Part shown: positions 1 to 7,291 of the stretch, in pieces
Layout: every line of letters starts with the position of its first letter
Numbering within the stretch: position 1 is the stretch's first letter
NCBI GenBank assembly: GCA_021155195.1
Contig: JAJNPV010000050.1
Span: 248,001-312,000, forward strand
Length of the DNA: 64,000 nt
DNA from: Ohtaekwangia sp.
Lineage (GTDB): Bacteria > Bacteroidota > Bacteroidia > Cytophagales > Cyclobacteriaceae
Direction of reading: 5' to 3'
Translations under genes and position numbers: made by a program
Notes under the pieces: model-generated
Database searches by the model: none
What the model saw: the letters and a program-made list of their open reading frames with translations, nothing else
What the model was told of the DNA's origin: nothing

Positions 1-1637
1 GTAGTGGCCACCATAATTTTGGTTTCCCCTTTTACAAAGCGAGCCATCTCATAATCTTTAGCCTCTGCTTTCATCTTGCCATGCACAATGCTTATTGCCA
101 CATCCGGAAAAGCACGACTAATACTTTCATAACCATCCATCAGGTGCTTGAGATCTAATTTTTCTGATTCTTCAATGAGTGGATAAACCACATACACTTG
201 CCGGCCAGCATCAATTTGCGTTTTTAAAAATCCATTTACCTGCAACCGATGAGAATCAAAACGATGTGAAGTTTTAATCGGCTTCCTGCCTTTTGGTAAT
301 TCATCAATCACAGAAATTTCTAAATCACCATACAATGTCATAGCCAGCGTGCGCGGAATAGGTGTGGCCGTCATCACCAACACATGCGGATAGAAGTCAG
401 AATTTTTTTGCCAGAGTTTTGACCGTTGTGCTACACCAAATCGATGTTGTTCATCCACAATCGCTAACCCCAATTGATTAAACTTCACGCCTTCTTCTAA
501 CAAGGCATGGGTGCCCACCAATATTTTTAGTGAACCATTCTCCAGGGCTTCATGAATAGGCTTGCGCTGACTTTTCTTTACTGAACCAGTGAGCAATGCA
601 ATAGAAATTCCCATCGCTTCAGCAAATTTCTTAAGGTTTGCATAATGTTGTTGTGCAAGAATTTCAGTAGGCGCCATCAACGCTGCCTGTGCTCCGCTGC
701 CTACCACTAACAACATGCAAATAAATGCTACAATTGTTTTCCCACTCCCCACATCACCTTGCAGCAAGCGATTCATCTGCTTACCACTTTTCATGTCTGT
801 ATAGATTTCCCTAATCACTCGTTTCTGCGCTTCGGTAAGATCGAACGGAAGGTACTCTTTATAAAATCGGGTGAGAATAGCTGTATCGTTGAAAACAATG
901 CCTCTGAATTTCTCCTGCCGCACCAGTTTCATTTTAATGAGCCGCAACTGGATATAAAAAAGCTCTTCAAACTTTAATCGCGTTTGAGCAGCTTTCAGAC
1001 GCTCATGACTCTGCGGAAAATGAATGGCTTGCACTGCCTCCCTTTTAGAAAGCAATTTTTGTTTTTGTAGAAGTGAGGTTGGCAACGTCTCACGAATATG
1101 CGACTGAGAAATTTTTAAAATTTCAGATACAAGTTTTGAAATGAGTTTGCTATCGATGTGCCGCGCCTTTAATTTTTCGGTAACATTATAGACGGGCTGA
1201 AGAAATCCACCGCGCTCATTGCCCGGAGTAAGAGGTTCAATTTCTGGATGTGCAATTGAGAATTTATTTCCAAACCGATTTGGTTTACCAAACACAACAT
1301 ACGAAGTATTGGGTTTGATTTTTTTTGTTACCCAATTGATTCCCTGAAACCATACTAGTTCTAACTCACCAGTTTCATCTTCGAAATAGCCAACGAGTCT
1401 TTTTTTAAATCCAACACCAATCAATTCAAAGTCAGTGATCTTGCCTATGAGTTGCACATAAGGCATGTCATCATTAACCTCCTTGACTTTATAAAATCGA
1501 GTACGGTCTTCATGCCTGAAAGGATAATATTGAATGAGGTCACCAAAAGTGAAAAGCCTCAGCTCTTTTTGGAGAAGTGCGGCCCGTTGCGGACCAACGC
1601 CTTTAATAAATTCAAGAGAGGTGTCGAAGAAAGCCAA
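1..1637 (-). CDS. recG: ATP-dependent DNA helicase RecG (3' end missing)
   Basis: RecG remodels stalled replication forks and Holliday junctions. I translated the minus strand by hand: the N-terminus reads AFFDTSLEFIKGVGPQRAA, typical of RecG, followed by the wedge/OB region, then Walker A GDVGSGKT near residue 297 and the RecG-type DExH box DEQHRFG near residue 390. Helicase C-terminal sequence (VHGKMKAEAKDYEMARF) is reached before the window edge, so about 545 codons are present and roughly 150 are missing. The only plausible start is a TTG, since an in-frame TAA lies 24 bases upstream. It is the last gene of the mutY-ssb-gldD minus-strand series and begins 50 bases after the 66-residue membrane protein. 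Confidence 0.95.
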   Translation of the reverse strand, partial: MAFFDTSLEFIKGVGPQRAALLQKELRLFTFGDLIQYYPFRHEDRTRFYKVKEVNDDMPYVQLIGKITDFELIGVGFKKRLVGYFEDETGELELVWFQGINWVTKKIKPNTSYVVFGKPNRFGNKFSIAHPEIEPLTPGNERGGFLQPVYNVTEKLKARHIDSKLISKLVSEILKISQSHIRETLPTSLLQKQKLLSKREAVQAIHFPQSHERLKAAQTRLKFEELFYIQLRLIKMKLVRQEKFRGIVFNDTAILTRFYKEYLPFDLTEAQKRVIREIYTDMKSGKQMNRLLQGDVGSGKTIVAFICMLLVVGSGAQAALMAPTEILAQQHYANLKKFAEAMGISIALLTGSVKKSQRKPIHEALENGSLKILVGTHALLEEGVKFNQLGLAIVDEQHRFGVAQRSKLWQKNSDFYPHVLVMTATPIPRTLAMTLYGDLEISVIDELPKGRKPIKTSHRFDSHRLQVNGFLKTQIDAGRQVYVVYPLIEESEKLDLKHLMDGYESISRAFPDVAISIVHGKMKAEAKDYEMARFVKGETKIMVAT

Positions 1638-1640
1638 TGT

Positions 1641-1677
1641 GTCAATTTGATGATGTGCAAATTAGCCAATTACAAAA
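1641..1677. repeat. dispersed intergenic repeat, AATTAGCCAATT type
   Basis: The sequence between recG and the small membrane protein holds the near-palindrome AATTAGCCAATT (1660-1671) next to GATGATGTGCAA. A related stretch, partly in opposite orientation, lies after the HU gene at 4557-4604. I recall similar AT-rich words as common intergenic repeats in Bacteroidota, but that is memory, not a search. Confidence 0.4.
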
Positions 1678-1686
1678 TGGTGAATT

Positions 1687-1887
1687 CTATTTTTTACTCT
1701 TTCCTGAAAAACGAATCACTTTTCCACGCCATTGGTCATCATCCCAAAATGCTTTCAAGACACCAGCAATAATAAACAGTAAGAAAAATCCAGCAAACCA
1801 ATAAAAACCTGCACCCACACCAATTGTACTATCATGTGGCGCAGCAAATTTTCCCCCTCCTCGATATTGGCAGATTATGCTAATCAA
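1687..1887 (-). CDS. small single-span membrane protein, unknown function
   Basis: This 66-residue protein has a hydrophobic stretch of about 20 residues (WFAGFFLLFIIAGVLKAF, roughly residues 30-47) and a basic C-terminus ending GKSKK. It starts with TTG in a TTGA overlap with the gldD stop codon, so the gldD and small-protein frames share four bases and are probably translationally coupled. It may be an accessory of the gliding/type IX secretion gene gldD, but I recognise no family. Its position in the gap between gldD and recG, and a frame without interruption, are the main reasons for calling it real. Confidence 0.55.
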   Translation of the reverse strand: MISIICQYRGGGKFAAPHDSTIGVGAGFYWFAGFFLLFIIAGVLKAFWDDDQWRGKVIRFSGKSKK

Positions 1888-2507
1888 TTATTTTTCCACT
1901 CTACTGAGTTAATAAAATGAAGAGTTTCTTTCTTCATAAAATCAATGGCCGGTGCCAGCGAATCATTCTGCACTTTCGTATTAAAGTAAAGGGCTCCCCG
2001 TAAAAAATTTCTTGACGAGTCGGTCATGGTAAATTGAAATTGACTGGGTACTTCGCCAGCAATCTCAGCAATTACAGCCGTCTTTCCGCTGGGCGTAACC
2101 GTAATAATCTCATCAATAGCAGAAGCTTTTATCTGTTGCTTGCTGGTGAGTTTATAAGCATCATTCAGCAACTCTTTTAAGAAATCATCTTTATTATTTA
2201 ATTTCTTGTACGTGATATGAAGATTTGCTTTCAGTTCAGGATAATAAATTTCAATCCAATAGCGCTCACTTACCCAAGATGAATCGCGCAACAAGCGTGC
2301 ATGCTTCGAATACTCAAACGCATACGGCAAACTATCCGGTGATGCTTGATATTCTTGCTTAGGCAACACAAGCCGGTTGTAGCCTTTGGGTTTAGGCTGA
2401 TAATCTTTAGTGCAAGCGGAAGCAAAAAGAACAAAAAAAAGTATCGCACCTCCTGTTAACACACGGTTATTTAAGAGGCGCAAATTTTCTGATTGAGATA
2501 TAAACAT
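1884..2507 (-). CDS. gldD: gliding motility lipoprotein GldD
   Basis: GldD is an envelope lipoprotein needed for gliding motility and type IX secretion in Flavobacterium johnsoniae. The 207-residue product has an N-terminal hydrophobic segment ending FVLFASAC, a lipobox with Cys at about residue 32, followed by the family's typical YQPKPKGYNRLVLPKQEY. The rest is the soluble DUF-like GldD domain. Its ATG overlaps the ssb stop codon by one base (TAATG). In many Bacteroidota gldE lies between ssb and gldD; here it is absent, so gldD follows ssb directly. The first 15 or so residues before the hydrophobic core are unusually long for a lipoprotein signal. Confidence 0.93.
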   Translation of the reverse strand: MFISQSENLRLLNNRVLTGGAILFFVLFASACTKDYQPKPKGYNRLVLPKQEYQASPDSLPYAFEYSKHARLLRDSSWVSERYWIEIYYPELKANLHITYKKLNNKDDFLKELLNDAYKLTSKQQIKASAIDEIITVTPSGKTAVIAEIAGEVPSQFQFTMTDSSRNFLRGALYFNTKVQNDSLAPAIDFMKKETLHFINSVEWKNN

Positions 2508-2932
2508 TAGAAAGGGAGGTCGTCAGTAGAATTGTCTCCGCCTTTCGTATCATCATTTGCCTGTGAATAGGGTTGTTGCGTTGGGCGATCTCCCCCTCCA
2601 GGTTTTGATCCTAAAAGAGTCATGTTATCACCAACCACTTCTGTTGTGTAGCGAGTAACCCCTTCTTTTTCCCAACTGCGTGTGCGCAGCTTTCCTTCAA
2701 TATAAACCTGATCGCCTTTGTGCAGATACTTTGAGGCAATCTCTGCAAGGCCACGCCATAGCACGATGTTATGCCATTCGGTAATTACTTTTTTTTCACC
2801 GGTAGTTTTGTCTTTGTACGTTTCGGAGGTAGCCATGGTAAAGTTTGCCACCATTGCACCGTTCTCAAGGCTTCTCACTTCAGGGTCTTTCCCCAAGTTG
2901 CCCACTAATATTACTTTGTTTACGCCTGCCAT
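2507..2932 (-). CDS. ssb: single-stranded DNA-binding protein
   Basis: SSB coats single-stranded DNA and recruits repair and replication proteins. The 141-residue protein opens with NKVILVGNLGKDPEVR, the OB-fold strand typical of bacterial SSB, and includes WHNIVLWRGLAEIASKYL and the YIEGKLRTRSW strand. A Gly/Gln-rich linker (about residues 110-135) leads to the acidic tip DDLPF, the partner-binding motif. It lies 61 bases downstream of mutY and overlaps gldD, so repair, replication and gliding genes share one transcription direction. Length and motifs are standard. Confidence 0.97.
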   Translation of the reverse strand: MAGVNKVILVGNLGKDPEVRSLENGAMVANFTMATSETYKDKTTGEKKVITEWHNIVLWRGLAEIASKYLHKGDQVYIEGKLRTRSWEKEGVTRYTTEVVGDNMTLLGSKPGGGDRPTQQPYSQANDDTKGGDNSTDDLPF

Positions 2933-2993
2933 ATGAATATTATTTTGATTACAAATTTTGATAAGCGAGCAAAAATGCTCCTGTACAAAATTA

Positions 2994-4073
2994 TTAAAAA
3001 TTAGCGGCTAGTCTAAAATAACCCGATTCCATCAAAAAACGATTCACCAAAATAGGTTTGGGGAGTTTTTCCACTTGGGGCAAGGAATAAAACTTTAAAG
3101 AGTCTTTATTCATTAATGGTTGTAAATCTTCCATTGACTCTATTGAGCATAGTATAAATCGAGTAATTAGCTGTTGATGAGAAAGTATATGTTTATACAC
3201 CATGCTCACCTCTTCAATCACAAGCTTATTGAATTTCACTTCTTGTTTAAGCAAGGTTACTGGCTTTATACTTTTTTTTGTTTCGATTAAGTAAAAATCA
3301 TAGAGCCCATTCCAAATATCACCTGCGTTTCGCTTTCGCATCAACAGCTTGCCACGATGGGTAATCACAACATAATTAAAATACCGCTTTCTTATTTTTT
3401 GTTTCGGAGTCTTTACCGGTAACAGCTTTTGCAACCCCCTTGCATTGGCAACGCAACTTCTTTCAAAAGGGCAACTTTCACACTTTGGGTTTTGCGGTGT
3501 GCAATGCAATGCGCCAAACTCCATTACAGCTTGATTAAAAATATCCGGTGAATCTTTTGGCACAAGTTCATTGGCAATCTTAAAAAAATACTTTTTCCCG
3601 GCTCCACTTACAATGTCTTTATCAATACCAAACACACGCGCTAACACCCGAAACACATTTCCATCAACAACAGCAACCTGTTCGTTAAAAGAAATTGAAG
3701 CAATAGCTGCTGCTGTATAATCTCCAATGCCCGGAAGTTTTTTTAACTCTTCAAACGTAGAAGGAAATTTTCCATTCAACGTTTTTACAATCTGTTTCGC
3801 ACAAGCGTGCAGGTTGCGGGCACGACTATAATACCCGAGCCCTTGCCAAAGCCGGAGAACTTTATCGGGCTTAGCTGCAGCCAACGATTTTACATCAGGA
3901 AAATTTTTAACAAAGATTTGATAGTAAGGCAACCCCTGAGCAATTCGGGTCTGTTGTAAAATTATTTCAGAAAGCCAGATCTCGTACGGGTCTTTCGTAC
4001 TTCGCCAGGGTAGTATTCTTTTATTTTGCTCATACCAATCAATTATTTTTTTTGCGAAGAGTCGTTTGTCCAT
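2994..4073 (-). CDS. mutY: A/G-specific adenine glycosylase MutY
   Basis: MutY removes adenine mispaired with 8-oxoguanine. The 359-residue protein shows all key elements: catalytic Glu36 in WLSEIILQQTRI, helix-hairpin-helix LPGIGDYTAAAIA at residues 113-125, catalytic Asp137 in VVDGNVFRVLARVFGI, and the [4Fe-4S] cysteines C191-X6-C198-X2-C201-X5-C207. The C-terminal third is the NUDIX-like domain that recognises 8-oxoG (HRGKLLMRKR, then NGLYDFYLIE). ATG start. It is divergent from the HU gene across a 178-base intergenic region and probably heads the minus-strand series to recG. Confidence 0.96.
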   Translation of the reverse strand: MDKRLFAKKIIDWYEQNKRILPWRSTKDPYEIWLSEIILQQTRIAQGLPYYQIFVKNFPDVKSLAAAKPDKVLRLWQGLGYYSRARNLHACAKQIVKTLNGKFPSTFEELKKLPGIGDYTAAAIASISFNEQVAVVDGNVFRVLARVFGIDKDIVSGAGKKYFFKIANELVPKDSPDIFNQAVMEFGALHCTPQNPKCESCPFERSCVANARGLQKLLPVKTPKQKIRKRYFNYVVITHRGKLLMRKRNAGDIWNGLYDFYLIETKKSIKPVTLLKQEVKFNKLVIEEVSMVYKHILSHQQLITRFILCSIESMEDLQPLMNKDSLKFYSLPQVEKLPKPILVNRFLMESGYFRLAANF

Positions 4074-4182
4074 TTTCTAAAAATTCCGCCACGAATGTCC
4101 TAAAAATCACATCATTCCACCTGTGCCTTTCGTTTTTTAGTCGTATTAAAGTTCACATCTGTGTGATAATCAGTAAATTCAT

Positions 4183-4213
4183 TTTGCGAATGAACAAACT
4201 GCGGTTAAATTTG
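4183..4213 (+). promoter_or_regulatory. Bacteroidota-type promoter for the HU gene
   Basis: TTTG at 4183-4186 and TAAATTTG at 4206-4213 are separated by exactly 19 bases, a perfect match to the Bacteroidota sigma-ABfr consensus TTTG-N19-TAnnTTTG. The predicted transcript start is about 30 bases upstream of the GTG start at 4252. Confidence 0.75.
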
Positions 4214-4251
4214 CAGCCCTGAATTTTTAATACCCATAAATATTACACACC

Positions 4252-4557
4252 GTGACTAAAGCAGACGTAATCAACCAAATTGCAGAAAAAACCGGAATCG
4301 ATAAAGCTGATGTATCAGCATCCGTTGAGGCATTTTTCAACATTGTAAAATCGAATATGGCCAGTGGCCAAAACATTTACGTGCGTGGGTTCGGTAGCTT
4401 TATTAATAAGAAACGAAAGAAGAAAATTGCTCGCAACATTTCGCGCAACACGGCTATCATTATTGAAGAGCATTACATCCCCAGCTTTAAGCCTGCCAAA
4501 ATTTTTATCAACAAGATTAAGAACAGCGACAAAGTAAAAGAGTTAGCTGAAAAATAA
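4252..4557 (+). CDS. HU/IHF-family DNA-binding protein
   Basis: This is a nucleoid protein that bends DNA. The 101-residue product has the HU fold: helical N-terminus MTKADVINQIAEKTGIDKAD, the GFGSF turn (YVRGFGSFINKKRKKK), a basic beta-arm (ARNISRNTAIIIEEH) and the YIPSFKPAK strand after the arm. The GTG start is supported by the length and by the promoter 38 bases upstream. The final lysine-rich tail (KIKNSDKVKELAEK) extends a little past the canonical 90 residues, as is common in this phylum. It is followed by a TPR protein, a tiny basic protein and RNase E/G, a gene order I associate with Cytophagales. Confidence 0.93.
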   Translation: MTKADVINQIAEKTGIDKADVSASVEAFFNIVKSNMASGQNIYVRGFGSFINKKRKKKIARNISRNTAIIIEEHYIPSFKPAKIFINKIKNSDKVKELAEK

Positions 4558-4604
4558 TTAGCCAATTCATCAATATGCAATGTGCGAATTAAAAATTGGC
4601 TAAT
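4557..4604. repeat. inverted repeat after the HU gene
   Basis: ATTAGCCAATT (4557-4567) and its reverse complement AATTGGCTAAT (4594-4604) form an 11-base-pair stem with a 26-base spacer; a further partial copy (CGGCTAATTGATCAAT) follows. It shares its core word with the repeat at 1660-1671. It could also act as a transcription attenuator, but no T-tract follows. Confidence 0.5.
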
Positions 4605-4630
4605 CGGCTAATTGATCAATCGATATTTGA

Positions 4631-5437
4631 ATGTTAAAAACCCGGATCATTTTAGTTGTAGTTGGCGCACTAGTCGTGTGGTTGATTTTTCTATTGCCCA
4701 AAGCGGTGGTAGAAAATGAAAGTCAATTAAAAGAGGATGGTGAAGTTCAAACTAACTCAACAGCTGGTCATAGCGAGGTTCCTGCTACGCTTTCATCCAA
4801 TATTAAGTCGGTTCGTGCCCAGTACCTTGAAGATGCCACGAATCAAAAAAATGCTATCTTTGCCGACTCTTTGAGAACCCTATACACACAATCAGGTCAA
4901 TTTGATAGTGCTGCATGGTTCGCTGAGAAAGCTGCAACGTTCTTTAACACCCAGGAAAGTTTCTTAAAAGCTGGTAACAGTTATTATGAAGCCTACACAT
5001 TTGCCATGGAACCCGCTAAGCAGGAGCAACTGGCAGAGAAAAGCCGCGAATGGCTTGGTAAGGTATTAGAAGCCAACCCGAAAAACCTGGAAGTCAAAAC
5101 CAAAATGGCGATGACTTACCTAAGTTCGAAGGCACCCATGCAAGGCATAACCATGATGCGTGAGGTATTGGCCGAAGATCCTAAAAATGAGTTTGCCCTT
5201 TATAATATGGGAATGCTCTCTATACAGTCTGGCCAGAATGACCGGGCTGTTGAGCATCTTGAAAATTTAAAGGCTGTAAATCCTAACCATGTTCAGGGGC
5301 TATTATTATTAGGGGTTGCTTATAAGAACAAGGGAAACAAAGACAAAGCAAAGCAGCAATTTGAACTTGTAAAAAAGTTGGATAAAGATCCGGCCGTGTT
5401 AGCCACGGCAGATTCGTATCTGAAAGATTTAGAATAA
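4631..5437 (+). CDS. membrane-anchored tetratricopeptide-repeat protein
   Basis: The 268-residue product has one N-terminal transmembrane segment (ILVVVGALVVWLIFLLP, about residues 7-23), then a linker rich in Ser, Thr and Glu and a C-terminal set of TPR units from about residue 75 onward. Recognisable repeats include AKTKMAMTYLSSKAP-like helices, FALYNMGMLSIQSGQNDRAV and VQGLLLLGVAYKNKGNKDKA. TPR arrays bind partner proteins; the protein is expected to face the periplasm. The substrate is unknown. It lies between the HU gene and the RNase E/G gene in one direction. ATG start follows a short AT-rich repeat. Confidence 0.85.
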   Translation: MLKTRIILVVVGALVVWLIFLLPKAVVENESQLKEDGEVQTNSTAGHSEVPATLSSNIKSVRAQYLEDATNQKNAIFADSLRTLYTQSGQFDSAAWFAEKAATFFNTQESFLKAGNSYYEAYTFAMEPAKQEQLAEKSREWLGKVLEANPKNLEVKTKMAMTYLSSKAPMQGITMMREVLAEDPKNEFALYNMGMLSIQSGQNDRAVEHLENLKAVNPNHVQGLLLLGVAYKNKGNKDKAKQQFELVKKLDKDPAVLATADSYLKDLE

Positions 5438-5451
5438 ATTTTTTTAAACCC

Positions 5452-5469
5452 GTCAGCCAACTGGCTGAC
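5452..5469. repeat. short perfect palindrome
   Basis: GTCAGCCAACTGGCTGAC is an 18-base perfect palindrome between the TPR gene and the 29-residue gene, with a stem of at least 7 base pairs. It is preceded, not followed, by a T-run, so it does not look like a plus-strand terminator. It may be a processing hairpin or an operator. Confidence 0.5.
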
Positions 5470-5484
5470 AAAACCAAAAACATT

Positions 5485-5574
5485 ATGCCAAGTGGTAAGA
5501 AAAGAAAGAAGCACAAAATGGCTACTCACAAGCGTAAGAAGCGCTTGAGAAAGAACAGACATAAGAAGAAATAA
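5485..5574 (+). CDS. 29-residue basic protein, AURKAIP1/COX24 (mS38-like) family
   Basis: This tiny ORF encodes MPSGKKRKKHKM followed by ATHKRKKRLRKNRHKKK, 16 of 29 residues being Lys or Arg. The KxxxHKxxKRxKRxRxxR pattern fits the AURKAIP1/COX24 domain (DUF1713), whose mitochondrial member is the small-subunit ribosomal protein mS38. Known family members bind the ribosomal small subunit, so the inferred role is a ribosome-associated peptide. The ATG lies 48 bases after the TPR gene and the stop is 66 bases before the RNase E/G start. It is very short, but the strongly biased composition and gene position support it. A role here is inference. Confidence 0.75.
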   Translation: MPSGKKRKKHKMATHKRKKRLRKNRHKKK

Positions 5575-5592
5575 TTTTTAACATCAACTCAT

Positions 5593-5627
5593 TTTCTCCT
5601 TCTCTTAAGTAGAGGGTTGGGTGAGGT
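5593..5627. repeat. CT/GA-rich intergenic repeat
   Basis: TTTTCTCCTTCTC followed by TTAAGTAGAGGGTTGGGTGAGG resembles the CCCTCTCC...GGAGAGGGTTGGGTGAGG intergenic words I know from many Bacteroidota genomes. The two halves are imperfectly complementary. Only this copy was noticed in the window. Confidence 0.35.
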
Positions 5628-5640
5628 AAATTTTTAAGTT

Positions 5641-7224
5641 TTGAGTAACGAACTAATAATTAGTGCAGCTCAAGACGGATGTCGCATAGCACTTCTTAAA
5701 GACAAACAACTTGTCGAATTCCATGAGGATATGGGAGGAGGCAAGTTTGTAGTTGGTGATATTTATCTGGGCACTGTAAAAAAAGTAGTACAGGGGCTAA
5801 ACGCAGGGTTTATAGATATCGGGTACGAAAAGGATGCCTTCCTTCACTACCTGGATTTAGGCGCCCAATTTGGGTCACTCCAGAAATTCACAAAACTCGT
5901 TCGCGCTAAGAAGATTACCGGAGGCCGGTTGGATAAATTCCAATTGGAGAAAGATATTGATAAGCATGGCAAAATTGGCCAGCAACTTTCTCGCAACCAG
6001 CTCATACCGGTACAGGTGGTTAAAGAACCCATTTCCACCAAGGGCCCGCGACTTTCGTGTGAGATCTCCATTGCCGGCCGATATCTGGTACTTGTACCTT
6101 TTGGCTCTGGCGCTAACGTATCCAAGCGCATCTCCAGTAGTGATGAGCGCAAGCGCCTGCAGCGCCTGATACAATCTATTAAACCCGAAAATTTTGGTGT
6201 AATTATTCGCACGGTTGCCGAAGGCAAAGAAGTAGCCGAGCTGGATAAAGACCTTCGTAACCTGGTGAAAACCTGGGAAGATGGAATAGCCCGCATGGTG
6301 GAAGGAAACCCGCGTGATAAAATCATTGGCGAACTAAGTAAAACCTCTTCCGTACTACGCGATGTGCTCAACGAATCGTTCGATAACGTGCATGTTGACG
6401 ATAAGAAGATTTACGAGGAGGTTAAGAACTACATTCGCACAAATGCCCCAGACAAGGAGAAAATAACGAAACTGTACACCGGTAAAGCCAAGATTTTTGA
6501 GCATTACGGGATCGAGAAACAAATTAAGTCAGCTTTTGGCCAAACAGTAAGCTTGCGCGGAGGAGGATATCTGATTATCGAACACACCGAAGCCCTGCAC
6601 GTGATTGACGTAAACAGTGGCAACAAGTCGAACCGGGAAGAGAACCAGGAGACTACCGCCATGTCGGTAAATATTGAAGCGGCCAAAGAAATTGCTCGCC
6701 AACTTCGCTTGCGCGATATGGGTGGCATTATCGTAGTTGACTTCATTGACATGCGCAGTGCCGAAAACAAGAAAGTGATCTTTCAAACCATGAAAGATCA
6801 GATGGAACTGGATCGCGCCAAGCATACTGTTCTTCCCCTTTCAAAGTTTGGGTTGATGCAGATTACGCGTGAGCGTGTTCGGCCTCAAATGAATATTGCC
6901 ACCAAAGAAGTTTGCCCAACCTGTAATGGAACGGGTAACATCATGGCGAGTATTCTAATTACCGATCAGATAGAACAACACATTGAACATCTGTTTATAA
7001 AGCAAAACGAAACTGATTTAGTGTTAGCACTTCATCCGTTTTTGTTTGCCTATTATACCAAAGGAATCATCTCTAAGCGAGTTAAGTTTTTCTTCAAGTA
7101 CAAGAAATGGTTGACGTTGGTTAAAGACAGTTCGCTGGGTATAACAGAGTTCCATTTTTTAAATAAAGATGGTGAGCAAATTGAAATTGCGCAGCAAAAT
7201 ACATCCGCTTTAGCGGGAGAATAA
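5641..7224 (+). CDS. rng: ribonuclease E/G family endoribonuclease
   Basis: This enzyme cleaves single-stranded AU-rich RNA in mRNA decay and rRNA maturation. The 527-residue length matches RNase G or the catalytic half of RNase E. It has an S1-type domain (GDIYLGTVKKVVQGLNAGFIDI, first residues about 41-60), the catalytic acidic motifs VIDVNSG (Asp near 323) and VVDFIDM (Asp near 367), and the zinc-link CPTCNGTG near residue 425. The C-terminal small domain follows. A long degradosome scaffold tail is absent. The start is TTG with no better ATG nearby; the sequence MSNELIISAAQDGCRIALL aligns with family starts in this phylum. Confidence 0.94.
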   Translation: MSNELIISAAQDGCRIALLKDKQLVEFHEDMGGGKFVVGDIYLGTVKKVVQGLNAGFIDIGYEKDAFLHYLDLGAQFGSLQKFTKLVRAKKITGGRLDKFQLEKDIDKHGKIGQQLSRNQLIPVQVVKEPISTKGPRLSCEISIAGRYLVLVPFGSGANVSKRISSSDERKRLQRLIQSIKPENFGVIIRTVAEGKEVAELDKDLRNLVKTWEDGIARMVEGNPRDKIIGELSKTSSVLRDVLNESFDNVHVDDKKIYEEVKNYIRTNAPDKEKITKLYTGKAKIFEHYGIEKQIKSAFGQTVSLRGGGYLIIEHTEALHVIDVNSGNKSNREENQETTAMSVNIEAAKEIARQLRLRDMGGIIVVDFIDMRSAENKKVIFQTMKDQMELDRAKHTVLPLSKFGLMQITRERVRPQMNIATKEVCPTCNGTGNIMASILITDQIEQHIEHLFIKQNETDLVLALHPFLFAYYTKGIISKRVKFFFKYKKWLTLVKDSSLGITEFHFLNKDGEQIEIAQQNTSALAGE

Positions 7225-7291
7225 TTTTCTTCAACTATTGGCATCATCAAGAATAAATAGCAATATTTATTGACTTTGGTAAAGTCTACTG

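Noticed and set aside
1452..1772. 106-residue open frame on the plus strand opposite recG
   Set aside because: It lies over the recG N-terminus, whose protein sequence is clearly RecG, and reads without any domain pattern.
5452..5469. Palindrome GTCAGCCAACTGGCTGAC as a terminator of the TPR gene
   Set aside because: The T-run precedes it and an A-rich sequence follows, so it is not a plus-strand intrinsic terminator.
5847..6371. 174-residue open frame on the minus strand inside the RNase E/G gene
   Set aside because: It lies opposite conserved catalytic sequence, has Ser/Arg-rich low-complexity text and no family pattern; it is a shadow of the real gene.
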